NCBI GenBank assembly: GCA_036023115.1
Contig: JAYKKT010000089.1
Location: forward strand, 8,261,501-8,325,500
DNA length: 64,000 bases
Direction of reading: 5' to 3'
Origin: Brasenia schreberi
Lineage: Eukaryota; Streptophyta; Magnoliopsida; Nymphaeales; Cabombaceae
A program made the position numbers and the translations under genes. Shown piece by piece: positions 48,760-63,464 of the stretch (the stretch's first letter is position 1; each line of letters starts with the position of its first letter). Below the pieces are notes generated by a model. It searched no databases, was not told the DNA's origin, and saw only the letters and a program-made list of their open reading frames with translations.

Positions 48760-48995
48760 ATAAAAAATGATCGGTCCGATTTACTCTGAACTAAGGACCA
48801 AAACTAAATCAAGACTCGGCTGGTTCCAGTTCCAGTTTCAGTTTGAACTACCGATTCTGGTTCTGATGAGGCCCAAATGGTATGAAACCAAAAGAAATAT
48901 AAAAATTCTGAAATTTAGAAATAAAAAGTATCAAGAAACTACTCATTCCGGTACTTGATCCGATTCAGTTTCAATTGGAACCACTGGATCGCTTC
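48760..48995. repeat. Degenerate GGTTCC-type repeat patch
   Basis: Short, irregular runs such as CGGCTGGTTCCAGTTCCAGT and GGAACCACTGGATCG, with further examples near 49700-49800 and 16880-17060. These look like the dispersed GGTTC-rich plant repeat, but no element ends could be set. Confidence 0.45.
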
Positions 48996-49004
48996 GGAAC
49001 TGAT

Positions 49005-51360
<2,356 letters not shown>

Positions 51361-51700
51361 GCTACTAATGAGCACAATTGTCACTCGAGAAGTGGATTTT
51401 AATACTACAACATGGCTATTAATTGCATCATAAGTTACAACCTTTATCAAGTGTTACTATTGATCATTATTGTCACTCAAATAAGTAGTTTTAATGCCAC
51501 AATATGTTTACTAATTGCATCATAAGTTACAACCACTATCAAGTTTCTACTAATGAGTACAATTGTCACTTAAGAAATAGCTTTTAATTTCACAAAATGG
51601 CTGTTAATTACATTATAAGTTACATCTATTATCAAGTATTATTAATGAGTACAATTACCACTCAAGAGATGACTTTTAATGCCACAACATGATTGTCATA
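51361..51700. repeat. Minisatellite, about 3.7 units of 91-94 bp
   Basis: Units starting near 51361, 51452, 51546 and 51637 each carry (A)CTAATGAG(C/T)ACAATTGTCA-like sequence followed by TTTTAAT...CACAA...ATGG and ATCATAAGTTACA. Divergence between units indicates an old array. Confidence 0.85.
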
Positions 51701-53226
51701 ACCCTAAGTATGTTGAAAATTACCCAACAAATTCCCTACTATTTTCAAAATACATTTGAAAAATTATTACTTTGAAAATCTTATAGTTTCAATAAGGTAT
51801 ACCACAATTTAAACCTTTACCAAGCAAAACATGATTTTTACTCCTCAAAATTGAATAGTAGACATGTTTTAAGTTATTGAATTTAATTGAACAAGTATGC
51901 ATGTCTTACTAATAAGATTCTAATTCCATTATATGTCATGTTAAAATTAACACATTTGTATAGGCCTTGTGTTTAGTATCTTTTATCATGAGCCCTTTAA
52001 GAGTCAAGCTTAAAACTTTGAGAAGCGGCCCTACTTCAGACCCTATAAAAGGTGTCTATTGAGAGTAAAGCTCAAATTGTTCTTTCGCTTTATTACCTCA
52101 TTAGGGTTTGAACAAATTATCAAGTATGCACATGTACATACTCGTGGCATGAGATTCTCCATTATATATAATGCTGAATAACACAAATTCATGTTTGATC
52201 AAGTCAAGCAATTTGGTAGAGCTTCATGTTCCACTGGAAATGGCAAAAGAGAGTTGTGTGAATTTTAGATTCCAAGGAATTTCGAGTCGTGACACAACCT
52301 GCTTGGAAAAGGAAAATTAGAAATAATGCTTAATAAGAGATCACCTTTGAACTCCCCTTGTGCAACATGAGACCCTACATGTTCTTTCCACTTAAGCTCT
52401 ACTTACTGCATCGAGTAAAGGTTGAGACCTTTTGTGTTACTAATTTTTTTGTCTGACCTTTTATTTGGTTATGGGCTTCGGGTCAAATATTCAGCTAGGT
52501 CATGAAAAACTTTTCCAATTCGATTGGATCAACAAGTTTTATTGGCGTTTGAGATTTTGAGCTTAAGAATGGATTAGGTTCACCTAAGTGGAATGGTATT
52601 CAAATTTGGTTGAGCTCACCGGTTCCCAACTCAAAATGAGATTTTTGTCCGTGGAAAAAAATGGGTCCACGAAGAAACAGGTTTGAGTTTTTGAATTGTA
52701 AATGAATTGAATTGGGTTAAGGTTTGCATCAGGCGGGAATGGGGCTTTCCTGAATTGGGGTCAACTAAGAACAAATCTAATCAAAATAATGTAAGTGAGT
52801 TAAATCAACCCATGGAAAATGAATTCGGTCACTGATTTTCAAATTGAGAAAAGTTTGGGTCAGAAAGACATCAAATATGGTCGTTCAATAGGAAAATATG
52901 TGGGTAAGTATTGGATTTAAATGAACATATTTGATCAGGACTGGCTAATTGTAACTATGATCCACTTTAGGTTCGATTAGGATAGATAATGGGTCAAGTT
53001 GGGTATGCTTGAGTTTAGATCCAACCCGATTAAACTGAAAAGGAGGGGGATGGTGATGGATTTACAAAAATGGGGGGAAGCACAAAGAAAGAAGAGGTAT
53101 AGCCAACCGGAGGTTGGAGGAAGGTCAAGGGCGATTGGGAGCCACCGGTAGTGAAGGCTTCGACGGCGGACAAAGAGTATGTGCGGCAGGTGAAGACAGT
53201 GAGGCAGACCGACGTATTTGGCAGGG
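51701..53226. other. Intergenic sequence, no gene recognised
   Basis: AT-rich DNA with a degenerate GGTTT/GGGTC-rich section at 52440-53035. A minus-strand frame of 101 codons at 53030-53335 runs into the duplicated segment and resembles nothing known. Confidence 0.5.
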
Positions 53227-53635
53227 TCAAGGCGGCGACGAAAAGGGGCTCCATCTGGTAAGATGGAGTAGAGATGGATGAAAGAAGTAGGGCGACAAAG
53301 AGATGCCGATTTTGGTATTGAGAAATCTGCTGCATTGTGAGCTAATTCCTGTGGAGTTCAGGTGCGGATAGAGAGTGGCTGGGCAGAAACGGGCGATGCT
53401 AGGAACCTTGATGGAGTCACATGTGGGGAAGTAGATGGTGGAAGCTTAGCGACGGTATGGTCTAGGCGGCTCAGGTTCGGTTGATGAATGGGAAGCAATG
53501 AGGCGGGGCCATGGCAGTGGGAAGTGGGGCTTAAGTGGCGGTTTCTGGATATTCGTGCACAGAGAGAGACCCTTGTGATCTTTTCTTTAATTTGTTTTGG
53601 AGATCTTATTACTCACGAAAGAGTGGCAGGTCGAT
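53227..53635. repeat. Long direct repeat, copy 1
   Basis: Starts TCAAGGCGGCGACGAAAAGG and ends GAGTGGCAGGTCGAT. It is clearly homologous, with scattered substitutions and small indels, to 58463-58905. It is richer in G and C than its surroundings. No conserved open frame links the two copies convincingly. Confidence 0.92.
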
Positions 53636-55060
53636 AAAAAATGTGAGTGTTTTTGGTTACCCCGTGAATGAAAAGCATTTTCGTTTTAAGAATAAAAAAT
53701 GAATATTATAACTCGACTTTGATGATGAGAATGCCCTCACCGTAGAAACATAGTATAATTGTTATCCATAAATCTTTTTAAAAAAAAATCCTAATTACCC
53801 CCACTAGAGATTCTCTACTCTTCCCTCTCCTCACCATTTTCTCCTCCTTTGCTCACCAGTTTCTTCTTCTCTTGAGGCTTTTCCTTTATTTTCAACATCC
53901 TTTCTCTCTCTCTCTCTCTTACTAATAAATTGGTTGACTTCTTGGTACATCTTACTCTTTTCAACTGTTTTTTTAATGACTTTTTGATTTCTTAATCATC
54001 TCTCTCGATATCTTTTAAACTTCTTTCTCTGTTATTCTTAATCTCTATCTTGATCTAACATAAATCTCACAGAATTCGATAGAAATAGAGCGGTAAAAGA
54101 CAAATATGAATATGATGTACCACTATTTGAGAAGCAATATATTATGAGTGTGTTTTTATCCTAAAGATGATGCGATTGAATCGCATCACTCTTCATGACC
54201 AATGATGAAGTGCGCTTAAGGTCTGTTATATTAAAATGATACATATATCTTGAGCTCATCACCGTTTGAAGGGTGATACACAGTGGCCACATTTTTTCCC
54301 CAAAAAATAATATCTGCATTAAGAGAATGAAAGAGAGAGAGAGAGAAACAAAAAAGAACAATTAAAAAATGTTAAAAAGAATGTATATTTAGTAAAAAAG
54401 GTGTTTGTATCCAGTCATCTAACATACAAGATATTTATATAGAAAACCTCATAGTCTAGTTTATTACACTACAATAAGGATAAACCGAGATGACTAGTCC
54501 AACCAAATTCATGTCTCATAAGATCCAGATCCAAGTCCACCACTAGCATTAGCTTAATGGGAGGGGCACACTATTCTGTCACCGAGTGGAGAGTCCTCCT
54601 CTCAAAGGACGCAACTGCATCCTTGTATTTTAAAAAAAGTTCAAATGCTGATTGACAACAGTTCTTAATCTACAACTGAAATCACCTTGAAACCGATGAT
54701 TCTAAAATTGAAACAAAAACCAGCCTTGGAGCGGTTTGGTTCCAGTTTTAACACGGGTCCTTGTGTGCTTCAACGAAAAATTGGTTTAGACCAAACAAAA
54801 TCAAACATCTTATATTTTGCACAAAAGGAAAACATTTTTTTTTTCTATAAAAAATCCATCTTATATGGAATTTCTCTGGCAGACTAAAACAGGATCTCGT
54901 GCACCATATTCTATTAGAACTCTAGTCATATATTCATCAAATACAAAGTTAATTTGAATAACAACATCATTAATGAAGTTTAAAAGATGACCTCTCAATT
55001 ACCCGATTCTCATGTGGCTCGGTCAATGACCGTTGAGCATCCTGCGATAAGTAGTGTCAT
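53636..55060. other. Intergenic sequence between the repeat and RTE copy E
   Basis: AT-rich with short CT and GA runs (53903-53920, 54330-54347). Nothing gene-like was seen. Confidence 0.5.
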
Positions 55061-58000
55061 ACCCGGATAAACAAAGAGAGTTACATTAGGCTTCCGAAAG
55101 GGAGTGTAAAACTTTGTCGGATTTGTATACTATAGATTACATAAATTATGGGCATTGTTTTGGGGCATCTCCACCTAATGACGTATTCCATAGCCCGAAT
55201 GCAGTGATAAGTAAACAAGGACCACTACATTTTCGCCCGAATGTAGTGAATCAATTATAAAGAGGGTTCTCACATCATGAACGAGTGTAGGTAAAGAAGT
55301 TAGTCCCGCTACATTGCCGCTCAAATATAGTGAATAATTTATAGAGAGTGTCTCCGCATTTTCAATATGAACGTATGAGAGGGAGTAAGGAAGCTAGTCC
55401 TAGATAATAAGATTCATATTGGTTCATGGAATATCGGAACATTATTCGATAAGTTAATAGAGGTAGTAGATACTATGATTCCGAGAAAGATCCATATTCT
55501 ATGTTTACAAAAGACAAAGTAGGTTGGAGAAAAAGCAAAGGGGATAGAGGATATAAGTTTTATATTATGGTATTCAGGTAAGGAAAAGGTTCGAAACAGA
55601 GTTGGTATTATCGTAAATAAAGATTTAAAAGATAGTGTAGTAGACATACAATGATATGGTGACTGAATCATGATATTGAAATTAGTGTTAGGAGCAGAGC
55701 TTTTGAATATAGTTTGTGCTTACGCACCCCAAGGAGGACTAGAAGATAGTATAAAGACAACTTTTTGGCAAGAGTTAGATAAGGTGATTCAAAGGATTCT
55801 ACAAAGGGAGATGATTTGTTTAGGAGGAGACTTAAATGGACATGTCGGTAAAGATGCATTAGGATATCAAGGTATTCATGGAAACTTTGGTTTTGCAGAT
55901 ATAAATGAGGAAGATAGGGAGATTTTAAATTTTGCTATGGCATTTGATCTCTTTATAGTCAATACAATATTAAAAAAACGAGATGAACATTTAATTACTT
56001 ATAAGAGTGGTTTATCACAAACACAAATTGATTACTTTATTTGTAGAAAAAAATATAGAGCATGTTGTAAAGATTGCAAAGTAATTCGAGGAGAAAACTT
56101 AACCACCCAACATCGACTTTTAGTTATGGATTTACAAATAAAAAAATGAACAAAGAAGAAAAGAATGCATCAAGCTATTTAGACTAAATGGTGGATCCTC
56201 AAAAGCGAGAAATAATTATATTTAAATAGAAAGTACTTCAAGGAGATGCTTGAAATTATATTGGTACACCTTGTGATATGTGAAACAATATTGTTATACA
56301 TATTAGGAAAGTAGCGAAAGATGTATTAGGTGAATCAAAGAGAAGTGTACCGACACAAAAAAAAGCTTTGTGGTAGAGTGAAGTATTGCAAAATAAAATT
56401 CATGACAAAGAGGGTATGTTACAAACTACATTATGCTAAGAAAACTTTAGAGGCTTATAAGAAAGCAAAGAAGGAAGCGAAAAAGACCGTCAGTGAAGCA
56501 AAAGCTAAACTTTGGGAGGATTTATATAAAAAGCTCAACTCAAAAGAGGGTAAAAGAGATATTTTTAAGATAACTAGGACCAGAGATAAGAAAACTAAAG
56601 ATCTTAATTATGTTAGATGCATTAAAGACGATAATGAAAAGATTCTAGTGGCAAGTGATGATAAGAAATAAATAGAAAAACTATTTTTATAAGCTTTTTA
56701 ATAAAAATAAAGATGTTAATATTAGCTTAGGAGAGTTAGCCAAATCAGAGAAGTATATAAACTACAATTTCTATCGATGTATTCAAAAGAATGAAGTCAA
56801 AGAGACTCTTAAACATATAAAGGGTGGTAAATCGGTAAGACTAGACAATATTCCTATAAAAGTTTTGAAAATATTAGGAGAAATAGAATTCACTTGGCTC
56901 ATAAGACTATTTAATGAAATATGGAGAAACCAAAAGATGCCCGAGGAATGAAGAGCGAATACATTTTTACCCATATATAAGAACAAGAAAGACATTCAGA
57001 ATTGTGCGAATTATCGAGATATCAAGTTAATGAGCCATACTATTAGATTGTGGGAAAGAATTATAGAACGTAGGTTAAGACAAGTATAAGTACAATAGAG
57101 AACCAATTTGGATTCATGTTAGGCAGATATACTGTTGAAGTGATTTACCTTTTGAGACGTCTTATGAAACATTTTAGAGGAAAAAAAAAACTTGACATGA
57201 TATTTATTAATATAAAAAAAGCTTATGATAGAGTACCAGGAGAGGTTCTTTAGAAAACCTTAGAAAAAAGAGGTATCCCATTGACATACATTAACCTTAT
57301 AAGAGACATGTACGATGGTGTAAAAACATGTGTGAGAACTCATGAAGGAATGACAGACTTCTTTGAAGTTAATATTGGGTTACATCAAGGATCAACTTTA
57401 AGTCCATGCTTGTTTATGATGGTGATTGATGAGTTAACAAAACATATTCAAGATGAAGTACCTTGGTATATGTTATTTGCACATGACATTGCGTTAGTGG
57501 AGCAGTCTAAGGAGAAAGTTAATACAAAATTGGAACTATGGAGAGAAACATTAGAAAGCAAAGGTCTCTGACTTAATAGAACAAAGATAGAATATATGGA
57601 ATGTAAGTTTATCATTTGGTTACTTCAGAGGACATAAAAATTAAAATTGACACACATTGCATCTCCCAAAAGAAAAGTTTTAAATATCTATGGTCAATTT
57701 TTGAGAGTGATGGAAGAATTGATCGAGATGCTACACATAGAATTAATGCTGATTGGTTCAAATGAAGAGGAGCATAAGGTATTCTTTGTGATAAGAAGAT
57801 ATCATTAAAGTTAAAAGGTAAATATTATAGACCAATAATTAAACCTGTCATGTTTATGGTTATGAGAAAAGATGTCTGTGATAGAAACGAAGATGTCTGA
57901 GATGAATGAGTGGTTATACAAGAAAAGACTGTATACATAATGAGGTTATTAGAAACAAATTAAGAGTGACATGAATATCGACTAAAATGAGAGAATATTG

Positions 58001-58158
58001 TTTAATATGGTTTGGCCGTAAAAAGAAGAACTTGTTATAAGGTATCAAAAACTAAATTTTAAAAGTATTAAAATAGACATAGAACTAGCACAAAAGTATT
58101 GTAAAGAAACAATAAACAAAGTAGCTGACACGGCTGTGCGGAAACAAATAGCCGACCC
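55061..58158 (+). mobile_element. Near full-length RTE LINE (copy E)
   Basis: Begins in the 5' leader (ACCCGGATAA, then TTAGGCTTCCGAAAG as in copy A). A long endonuclease frame runs 55670-56149 with [31 protein letters not shown] and TTQHRLLVMDL. The linker is at 56330-56671. The reverse transcriptase at 57281-57571 has LHQGSTLSPCLFMMVIDEL and a damaged active site, MLFAHDIALVE, where FADD is expected. It ends at GGAAACAAATAGCCGACCC, about 35 bases short of the family's 3' end, and runs straight into other DNA. No target duplication was found. Several stops are present. Confidence 0.92.
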
Positions 58159-58462
58159 TTAAGGTGGTAGGATGCGACGAGGCCTGTTCCATTTGAACGA
58201 GGAGGGAGTCCGACGATGTTCTCTGGCTTTAGGAGGTTTGCGACGATCGATCGTCCCCTGTTGCCGGAATCAACATTGTTCTCATCGCTAGAAATGTGAT
58301 GAAACGGGTGAAGTGGAAAGGTGGGAGGCTTCCCTTCTTTCTCTGTCTACAATTTTCGATGACAACGATAACGATGACGGAGACAATGTCAAACCACATA
58401 GAACCCAACAGTAAACCAAATAGAACCATGAGATCCCCATCGTGTCGGGTATTGCTACCGTA

Positions 58463-58905
58463 TCAAGGCGGTGGCGAAAAGGGGCTTCATCTGGGAAGAT
58501 GTGGTAGCGATGGATGAAGGAAGTAGGGTGGTAGAGAGATGTCGATTTTGGTATTCCGATGGTGGAGAAATCTGGTACGGTGTGAGCTGATTCCGGTGGA
58601 GTTCAGGTGCGGATGGAGAGTGGCTGGGCAGAAACTGGCGATGTTAGGGGCCTTGATGGAGTCACGGGTGGGGAAGCAGACGGTGGAAGCTTTGCAGCGG
58701 CATGATCTAGGCGGTTGAGGCAGTTCGGGTTCGGCTGATGAATGGGAGGTAACGAGGTAGGGCCAAGGCGGTGGGAAGCGGGGCTTAAGTTACAGTTTTG
58801 GGATATTCGTGCACAAAGAGAGACACTTATGATTTTTTCTTTTCTTTTCTTTTCTTTGTTTTTGTTTTTTAGGTCATACAACTCATGGAAGAATGGCAGG
58901 TCGAT
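58463..58905. repeat. Long direct repeat, copy 2
   Basis: Starts TCAAGGCGGTGGCGAAAAGG and ends GAATGGCAGGTCGAT; homologous to 53227-53635. About 300 bases of unrelated GC-rich DNA separate it from the truncated 3' end of RTE copy E. Confidence 0.92.
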
Positions 58906-59438
58906 CAAGAGAAGCATCTTGCCATGGCTGACGGACCGGGAAGTGCGAAAAAGAGGGAGAAAAGGAAGAAATTGATGAGCCATCCGTTCTGATTGTCTAG
59001 AGCGGGTTGCGAAGTGCTCCGACCATCGATAATAACATTCCGGTGCCGAACAATGACTATGCGTCTGGCTTGCCGCGCCAGAGCTGGAGGAAGTGTATCC
59101 GACATTTCGATGCATCTCAAAGGTAAGGTCTGTATGTGTGCGTGCATATGTGCTTTTGTGTGGTTGCGTATGGTATCTATTTGTATTTGGTATCATTCAT
59201 ATTCATCCTATGCAATGCTCTCTCTCTCTCTCGAGAGGTTTGTGCTGAATCTCAGTGCCTTTGCATCCCAAAAATCAAACTATTGCCTATTGAATTTGAT
59301 TGGCCATTATATGTTCTTCCCGTATTGGGGTTATGGAGTAAGAGAGCGTGAATATGTTCTTAGATGTTTACGAATGGTATATGGTCGTGGCAAAACTTGC
59401 CTTTGATATTGTAAGATATCTTTTATGTTAACTAGCAT
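58906..59438. other. GC-richer unique stretch; possible unrecognised exon
   Basis: Base composition rises to about 59120 and a good donor context, CTCAAAG|GTAAGG, lies at 59122/59123 on the plus strand. Overlapping frames exist on both strands (up to 197 codons on minus 58603-59196), but none matches a family I know and the longest is low-complexity. No gene is called. Confidence 0.3.
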
Positions 59439-60587
59439 CTATGTTGCATGGATACGGGTACAGTATCAGTACCCGGTATTGTATGGGTACGGGGTATACC
59501 ATTATTAAAAAGTATAATAAAAAGATAAATTTATATAAATAAATATAAACACAATACCAAATACAAAGTATATTATATAAAAAGAAGAAAGTTTCATTAA
59601 ATAATAACATTTTCAATTGTATAAATATAACTTTCGTATCAAAATTCATATTCTAAACATAATATCTTTGAATCAAAATAAATTAAAAAAAGACTAGACG
59701 CTTTTGAAACCTAAGGATGCATGAAACATAGAAGGTATCTACCTTGAAAGAAAGAATATATTAACAAGTAAAAACCTAGATGAGCAAAATGAAGAAAGTC
59801 AAAAGAAGAGAGGATTTGAACATGCGTGAATTTACACTCACTATTGCCTATACCTATAGTTATCAACCAATCTATCTAGATATATATAAAATCCCAAACT
59901 TGGGTGGCAAATTAGGACAAATCGGAAGAACAAAATAGGAGATGCAAGTCATAAAAGTTCGAATATAGGATTATGTGAGAAGCTGAACTCTTTGAATTCA
60001 AACTTGTTGAACCAATTCTCCTATTTGAGAGCCCCTGTAATAAAATTATAATATATAAATGGTTTGATTCAAGCATTTTAGCTTGCAAAAGCAAGGAAGA
60101 AAACAATTTTGTATATCCTAGTAACTAACATGTTATAAATTGTACTCCTTAATGTAAATCAAAATTCATTTCGTAGTAACTAACTTGGAAGAAGAAGGGG
60201 GAATGGAGAAGCCTGCACTAATGAAGATAACTTCTTTTCGGCGTTCGCGAGCGACAATGGAGAATTGGAAGAAGAAGGGGGAATCAAGGAGCCTACACCA
60301 CCATCGCTCACCGTCCGTCGTCCGAAAGAGAGAGAGGATACATAGTAGCACCAAACAGAGCATAGAGAGAGGGGGTAACCCACGATTAGGATTTAAAGAT
60401 TTAAAATGGATCGGGCAATCCATATCCATATGGATCACCCGATCCATTAGTATCTGATAGGGTACTTGACATACTCATATCGAGTATGTGTCTACGTGTA
60501 TTTGCGAACGTATTGATATGCATACCCATATCCTATATGTATGAGATATGAGTACGTTAGCCATTTAAGCATATCCGTATAACATAG
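59439..60587. mobile_element. Non-autonomous hAT-like DNA element 2 (1149 bp)
   Basis: The target duplication is ACTAGCAT/ACTATCAT (59431-59438 and 60588-60595, 7 of 8). The left end is CTATGTTGCATGGATACGGG and the right end in reverse complement is CTATGTTATACGGATATG. Both termini hold clusters of GGGTAC/GATACGG-type and CATATCC motifs. No transposase was recognised. An imperfect direct repeat (TTGGAAGAAGAAGGGGGAAT at 60184 and 60264) lies inside. It belongs near element 1 in size, terminal style and motif. Confidence 0.72.
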
Positions 60588-60689
60588 ACTATCATATACT
60601 TTGTTGTTTTTTTAAAATATGGAATATGTTGGTTACATTAATAAATAATTGTAATTTTCTTTTCTTTCTCTTTCAATATTATGGTGTAT

Positions 60690-60988
60690 AATAGTTATCA
60701 ATGTAAATAATCAGGTATCTTGTTTATTGAACTACATGCACAACAACCACAAATGGCTAAATTTATCGATAAAAAAAGCTCTATTTATAGAACATGAAAT
60801 ACAACATTTATATTAGGGAAAGAAAAGAAGGGTCCCAACGACTATCTCAACTAGTCGTTGGGAGCTGGATGATCAACCCTCAACGGCTAGTTGGGGGCCC
60901 TAAGGCCCTGGATAGGGCCCTATCGGCCCGGCCAGGTCAAGGTGGTCCATGAGCCCTAATGGCCCGTACCTATTACATGTTTTAACAC
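60690..60988 (-). mobile_element. LTR-retrotransposon LTR, minus strand, partial
   Basis: On the minus strand the sequence from 60988 reads TGTTAAAACATGTAATAGG, then a run resembling GGGCCATTAGGGC and an (A/C)ACGGCTAGTTGGGGG-like region. This corresponds to the first part of the solo LTR at 62568 (TGTTAATTGTAATAGGTACA). Just upstream on that strand is the purine-rich TTTGAGGAGGGG, a good polypurine tract, so this would be a 3' LTR. Its distal end could not be defined. Confidence 0.65.
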
Positions 60989-61397
60989 CCCTCCTCAAAC
61001 TTACGGTGGATTACCGAAAGTTTGTCTAAGAAGATCATAAATCAAATAGAGCTCAATTCTTGTGTTCGCTTGTAACAAGAATTTCCATAATAATAGTATC
61101 AAAGTTGCCACAACTTCTTTGGAAACAACTCCAATTCATTTTCCATCCTCCATGAAGATCATTGAAGTATTAATGCAAACATTTCCTCAATCTCTGAAAC
61201 CAACGAGACAATTTATGATATATAATCTAAAAAGCAAACAAAAAATGAGTCAAATAAGTTTATGAAGTTGATTTGCTCTAATTTAGGAAAGTCATTTGAT
61301 AGAAAACATTGATATCATCTAAATAAGATTGTCCATTATAACAAATATGTTCATAAATCACTACAAAACTTGTGATATTATAAGGGGTCTTTGGTAT
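60989..61397. other. Sequence upstream (minus strand) of the partial LTR
   Basis: This would be the inner 3' region of the LTR element if the polypurine tract is right. No integrase or reverse transcriptase sequence was recognised, so its nature is open. Confidence 0.35.
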
Positions 61398-61735
61398 ATC
61401 AAATAAGCTTTTTAAGGTTAAGCTCAAAACCCGAGTTTTAAGGATAAACTAAAACCCAAACAAGCATTTTAAGGCAAAACTCAAAAGTCAAACAAGCTTT
61501 TTAAGGTTTAGCTCAGAACCCGTCAAGTAAAACAAGCTTTTTAAAGTTAAGCTCAGAACCCGTCAAGTCAAACAAGTTTTAAGGCCAAGGTCAAACTCGA
61601 GTTTTAAGAACAAACTGAAACCCAAACTAGCTTTTTAAGGCAAAGCTCAAAACCTTCACACATATAAGAACGAACTCAAACCCAAACTAGCTTTTTAAGG
61701 CAAAGCTCAAAACCTTCACACATATAATTCCCAAG
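61398..61735. repeat. Minisatellite of CAAGCTTTTTAAGG-type units
   Basis: Units of roughly 30-60 bases built around AAGCTTTTTAAGG, TTAAGCTCA(A/G)AACCCG and GAGTTTTAAG recur about seven times. The last two are an almost exact pair of about 55 bases (AACCCAAACTAGCTTTTTAA to CACACATATAA). Confidence 0.85.
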
Positions 61736-61871
61736 GTCCTTAATATTCTTTAAACTCAAAAGTGATTATATGGTTCAAAAAATAAGACAATCTATTAAGA
61801 TGATTAAAACAAGTAAAAAAAATCAACTTCATGTTTCTCAAAATGTCTCACAAGGTTTGTCTCATAATTCT

Positions 61872-63381
61872 AACAACAACAACAATAACTAAGCCTTTTC
61901 CCATACTAGACGGGGTCAGCTACATAGATTCTTTGTTTCCACAAAGCTCTATCATGTGCCATATCAATAATTAACTCACAATAAGCTAGATCATCCTTTA
62001 TTATTTCTTTCCAACACTTTCGTGGTCGTCCTCTACCTCATTTAATACTTTCCAAATTTAGTTTTTCATACCTTCTTATAGGTTCTTCTTATGATCTTCT
62101 TTCTATATGTCTAAACCATCTTAAACGATATTCTCTCATTTTATCCTCTATTGGTGCCACTCCTAATTTGTTTCTAATAACCTCATTATGTATACGGTCT
62201 TTTCTTGTATGACTACTCATCCATCTCAACATCTTCATTTCTGTCACACACTTCTTTTGTACATGTTGATGGTTAACTGTCCAATACTCAAAACCATAAA
62301 ACATGACAGGTCTAATTGCTCCTCTATAATATTTACCTTTTAACTTTAATGATATCTTCTTATCATAAAGAATACCTGATGCTCCTCTCCATTTTAACCA
62401 ACCAACATTAATTCTATGCGTAACATCTCCATCAATTCTTCTATCACTCTAAAAAATTGACCCTATTCCTTTTGGGGGATGCAATGTGTGCCAATTTTAA
62501 TTTCTATGTCTTCTGAAGTAACCAAATGATCATACTTACATTCCATATATTCTGTCTTTGTTCTACTTGTTAATTGTAATAGGTACATGGGCCATTAGGG
62601 CCAGTGTTTGTGCTCTGACTGGCCCAGGCCACTAGGACCTGGGGCCAGTCAACTAGCCATTGGAGGCAACTGGCCTCCAACGGCTAGTTTTGTGGCCGTT
62701 GAGGCTGTGCTGTGCACAGCACAGCAGCCAGCTAGCCGTTGGACTATGTTGTTCACATCACAGCAGCCAGCCCTTTAGGATAGCCTTCTTCAACTCTTTT
62801 TACCTTCAAACATTGTACAGTGTCTTCTATAAATAATACCCTATTCTATCATCAATACCCTATTCTATCATCAATATAAGTATGTTGTCTTCGTACAACT
62901 TTTGTTTAGTGTTTGGCTTGCTTCCGCTCTCTTGACTACGATATTTGTGTTTGACATCCATACTTGGATTACTTGGAATCTTGGCGTTTTGTCAAACTTG
63001 CATCGTGAGCATCAACCTTCGATCATCAACACCAATTTACACTACTAAGTCGGAGGCCTTTGCTTTCTAATGCTTCTCTCCATAGTTCCAATTTTCTATT
63101 AACTTTTTCCTTAGACTCTTCCACTATCACAATGTCATCTGCAAATAACATACACCAAGGCACTTCATCTTGAATATGTTTTGTTAATTCATCAATCACC
63201 ATTATAAATAAGTATGGACTTAAAGTTGATCCTTGATGTAACCCAATATTAACTTCAAAGAAGTCTGTTATTCCTTCATGAGTCCTCACACATGTTTTTG
63301 CACCATCGTACACCTTTCTTATAAGGTTGTATGACAATGGGATACCTCTTTTTTCCAAGGTTCTCCAAAGAAGCTCCCTGG
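61872..63381 (-). mobile_element. RTE LINE (copy F), split by a solo LTR
   Basis: The minus-strand element has its 3' end at the left (AACAACAACAACAATAACTA, then CCTTTTCCCATACTAGACGG) and a truncated 5' end at 63381. A short target duplication TAATTCT (61865-61871 and 63382-63388) is likely. Coding remains include [20 protein letters not shown] (63358-63026), SYNLIRKVYDGAKTCVRTHE, and [17 protein letters not shown] with [15 protein letters not shown] (62304-62089). The solo LTR at 62568-63041 interrupts it. Confidence 0.9.
62568..63041 (+). mobile_element. 474 bp solo LTR inserted in RTE copy F
   Basis: Ends are TGTTAATTG and CAATTTACA, flanked by an exact 5 bp duplication CTACT (62563-62567 and 63042-63046). 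Removing one copy restores the RTE sequence seen in copy B (GTTCTACTAAGTCGG). A TATA-like CTATAAATAA lies near 62828, followed by a small tandem repeat (TACCCTATTCTATCATCAA, two copies). The orientation is given as plus from the TATA-like box. Superfamily not proven. Confidence 0.9.
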
Positions 63382-63464
63382 TAATTCTCTTAAAATAATT
63401 TTATCAAATACAAGCTATTCAAGATAAATATAAGTGTTTTTTCAATATTGATTACTGTTCAACC

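Noticed and set aside
54545..54640. TAGCTTAATGGGAG resembling a pol III A box
   Set aside because: No B box follows; chance similarity is likely.
58603..59196. 197-codon minus-strand frame
   Set aside because: It is low-complexity and has a conflicting frame on the same strand. Part of it lies in the duplicated segment, whose other copy does not keep the frame.
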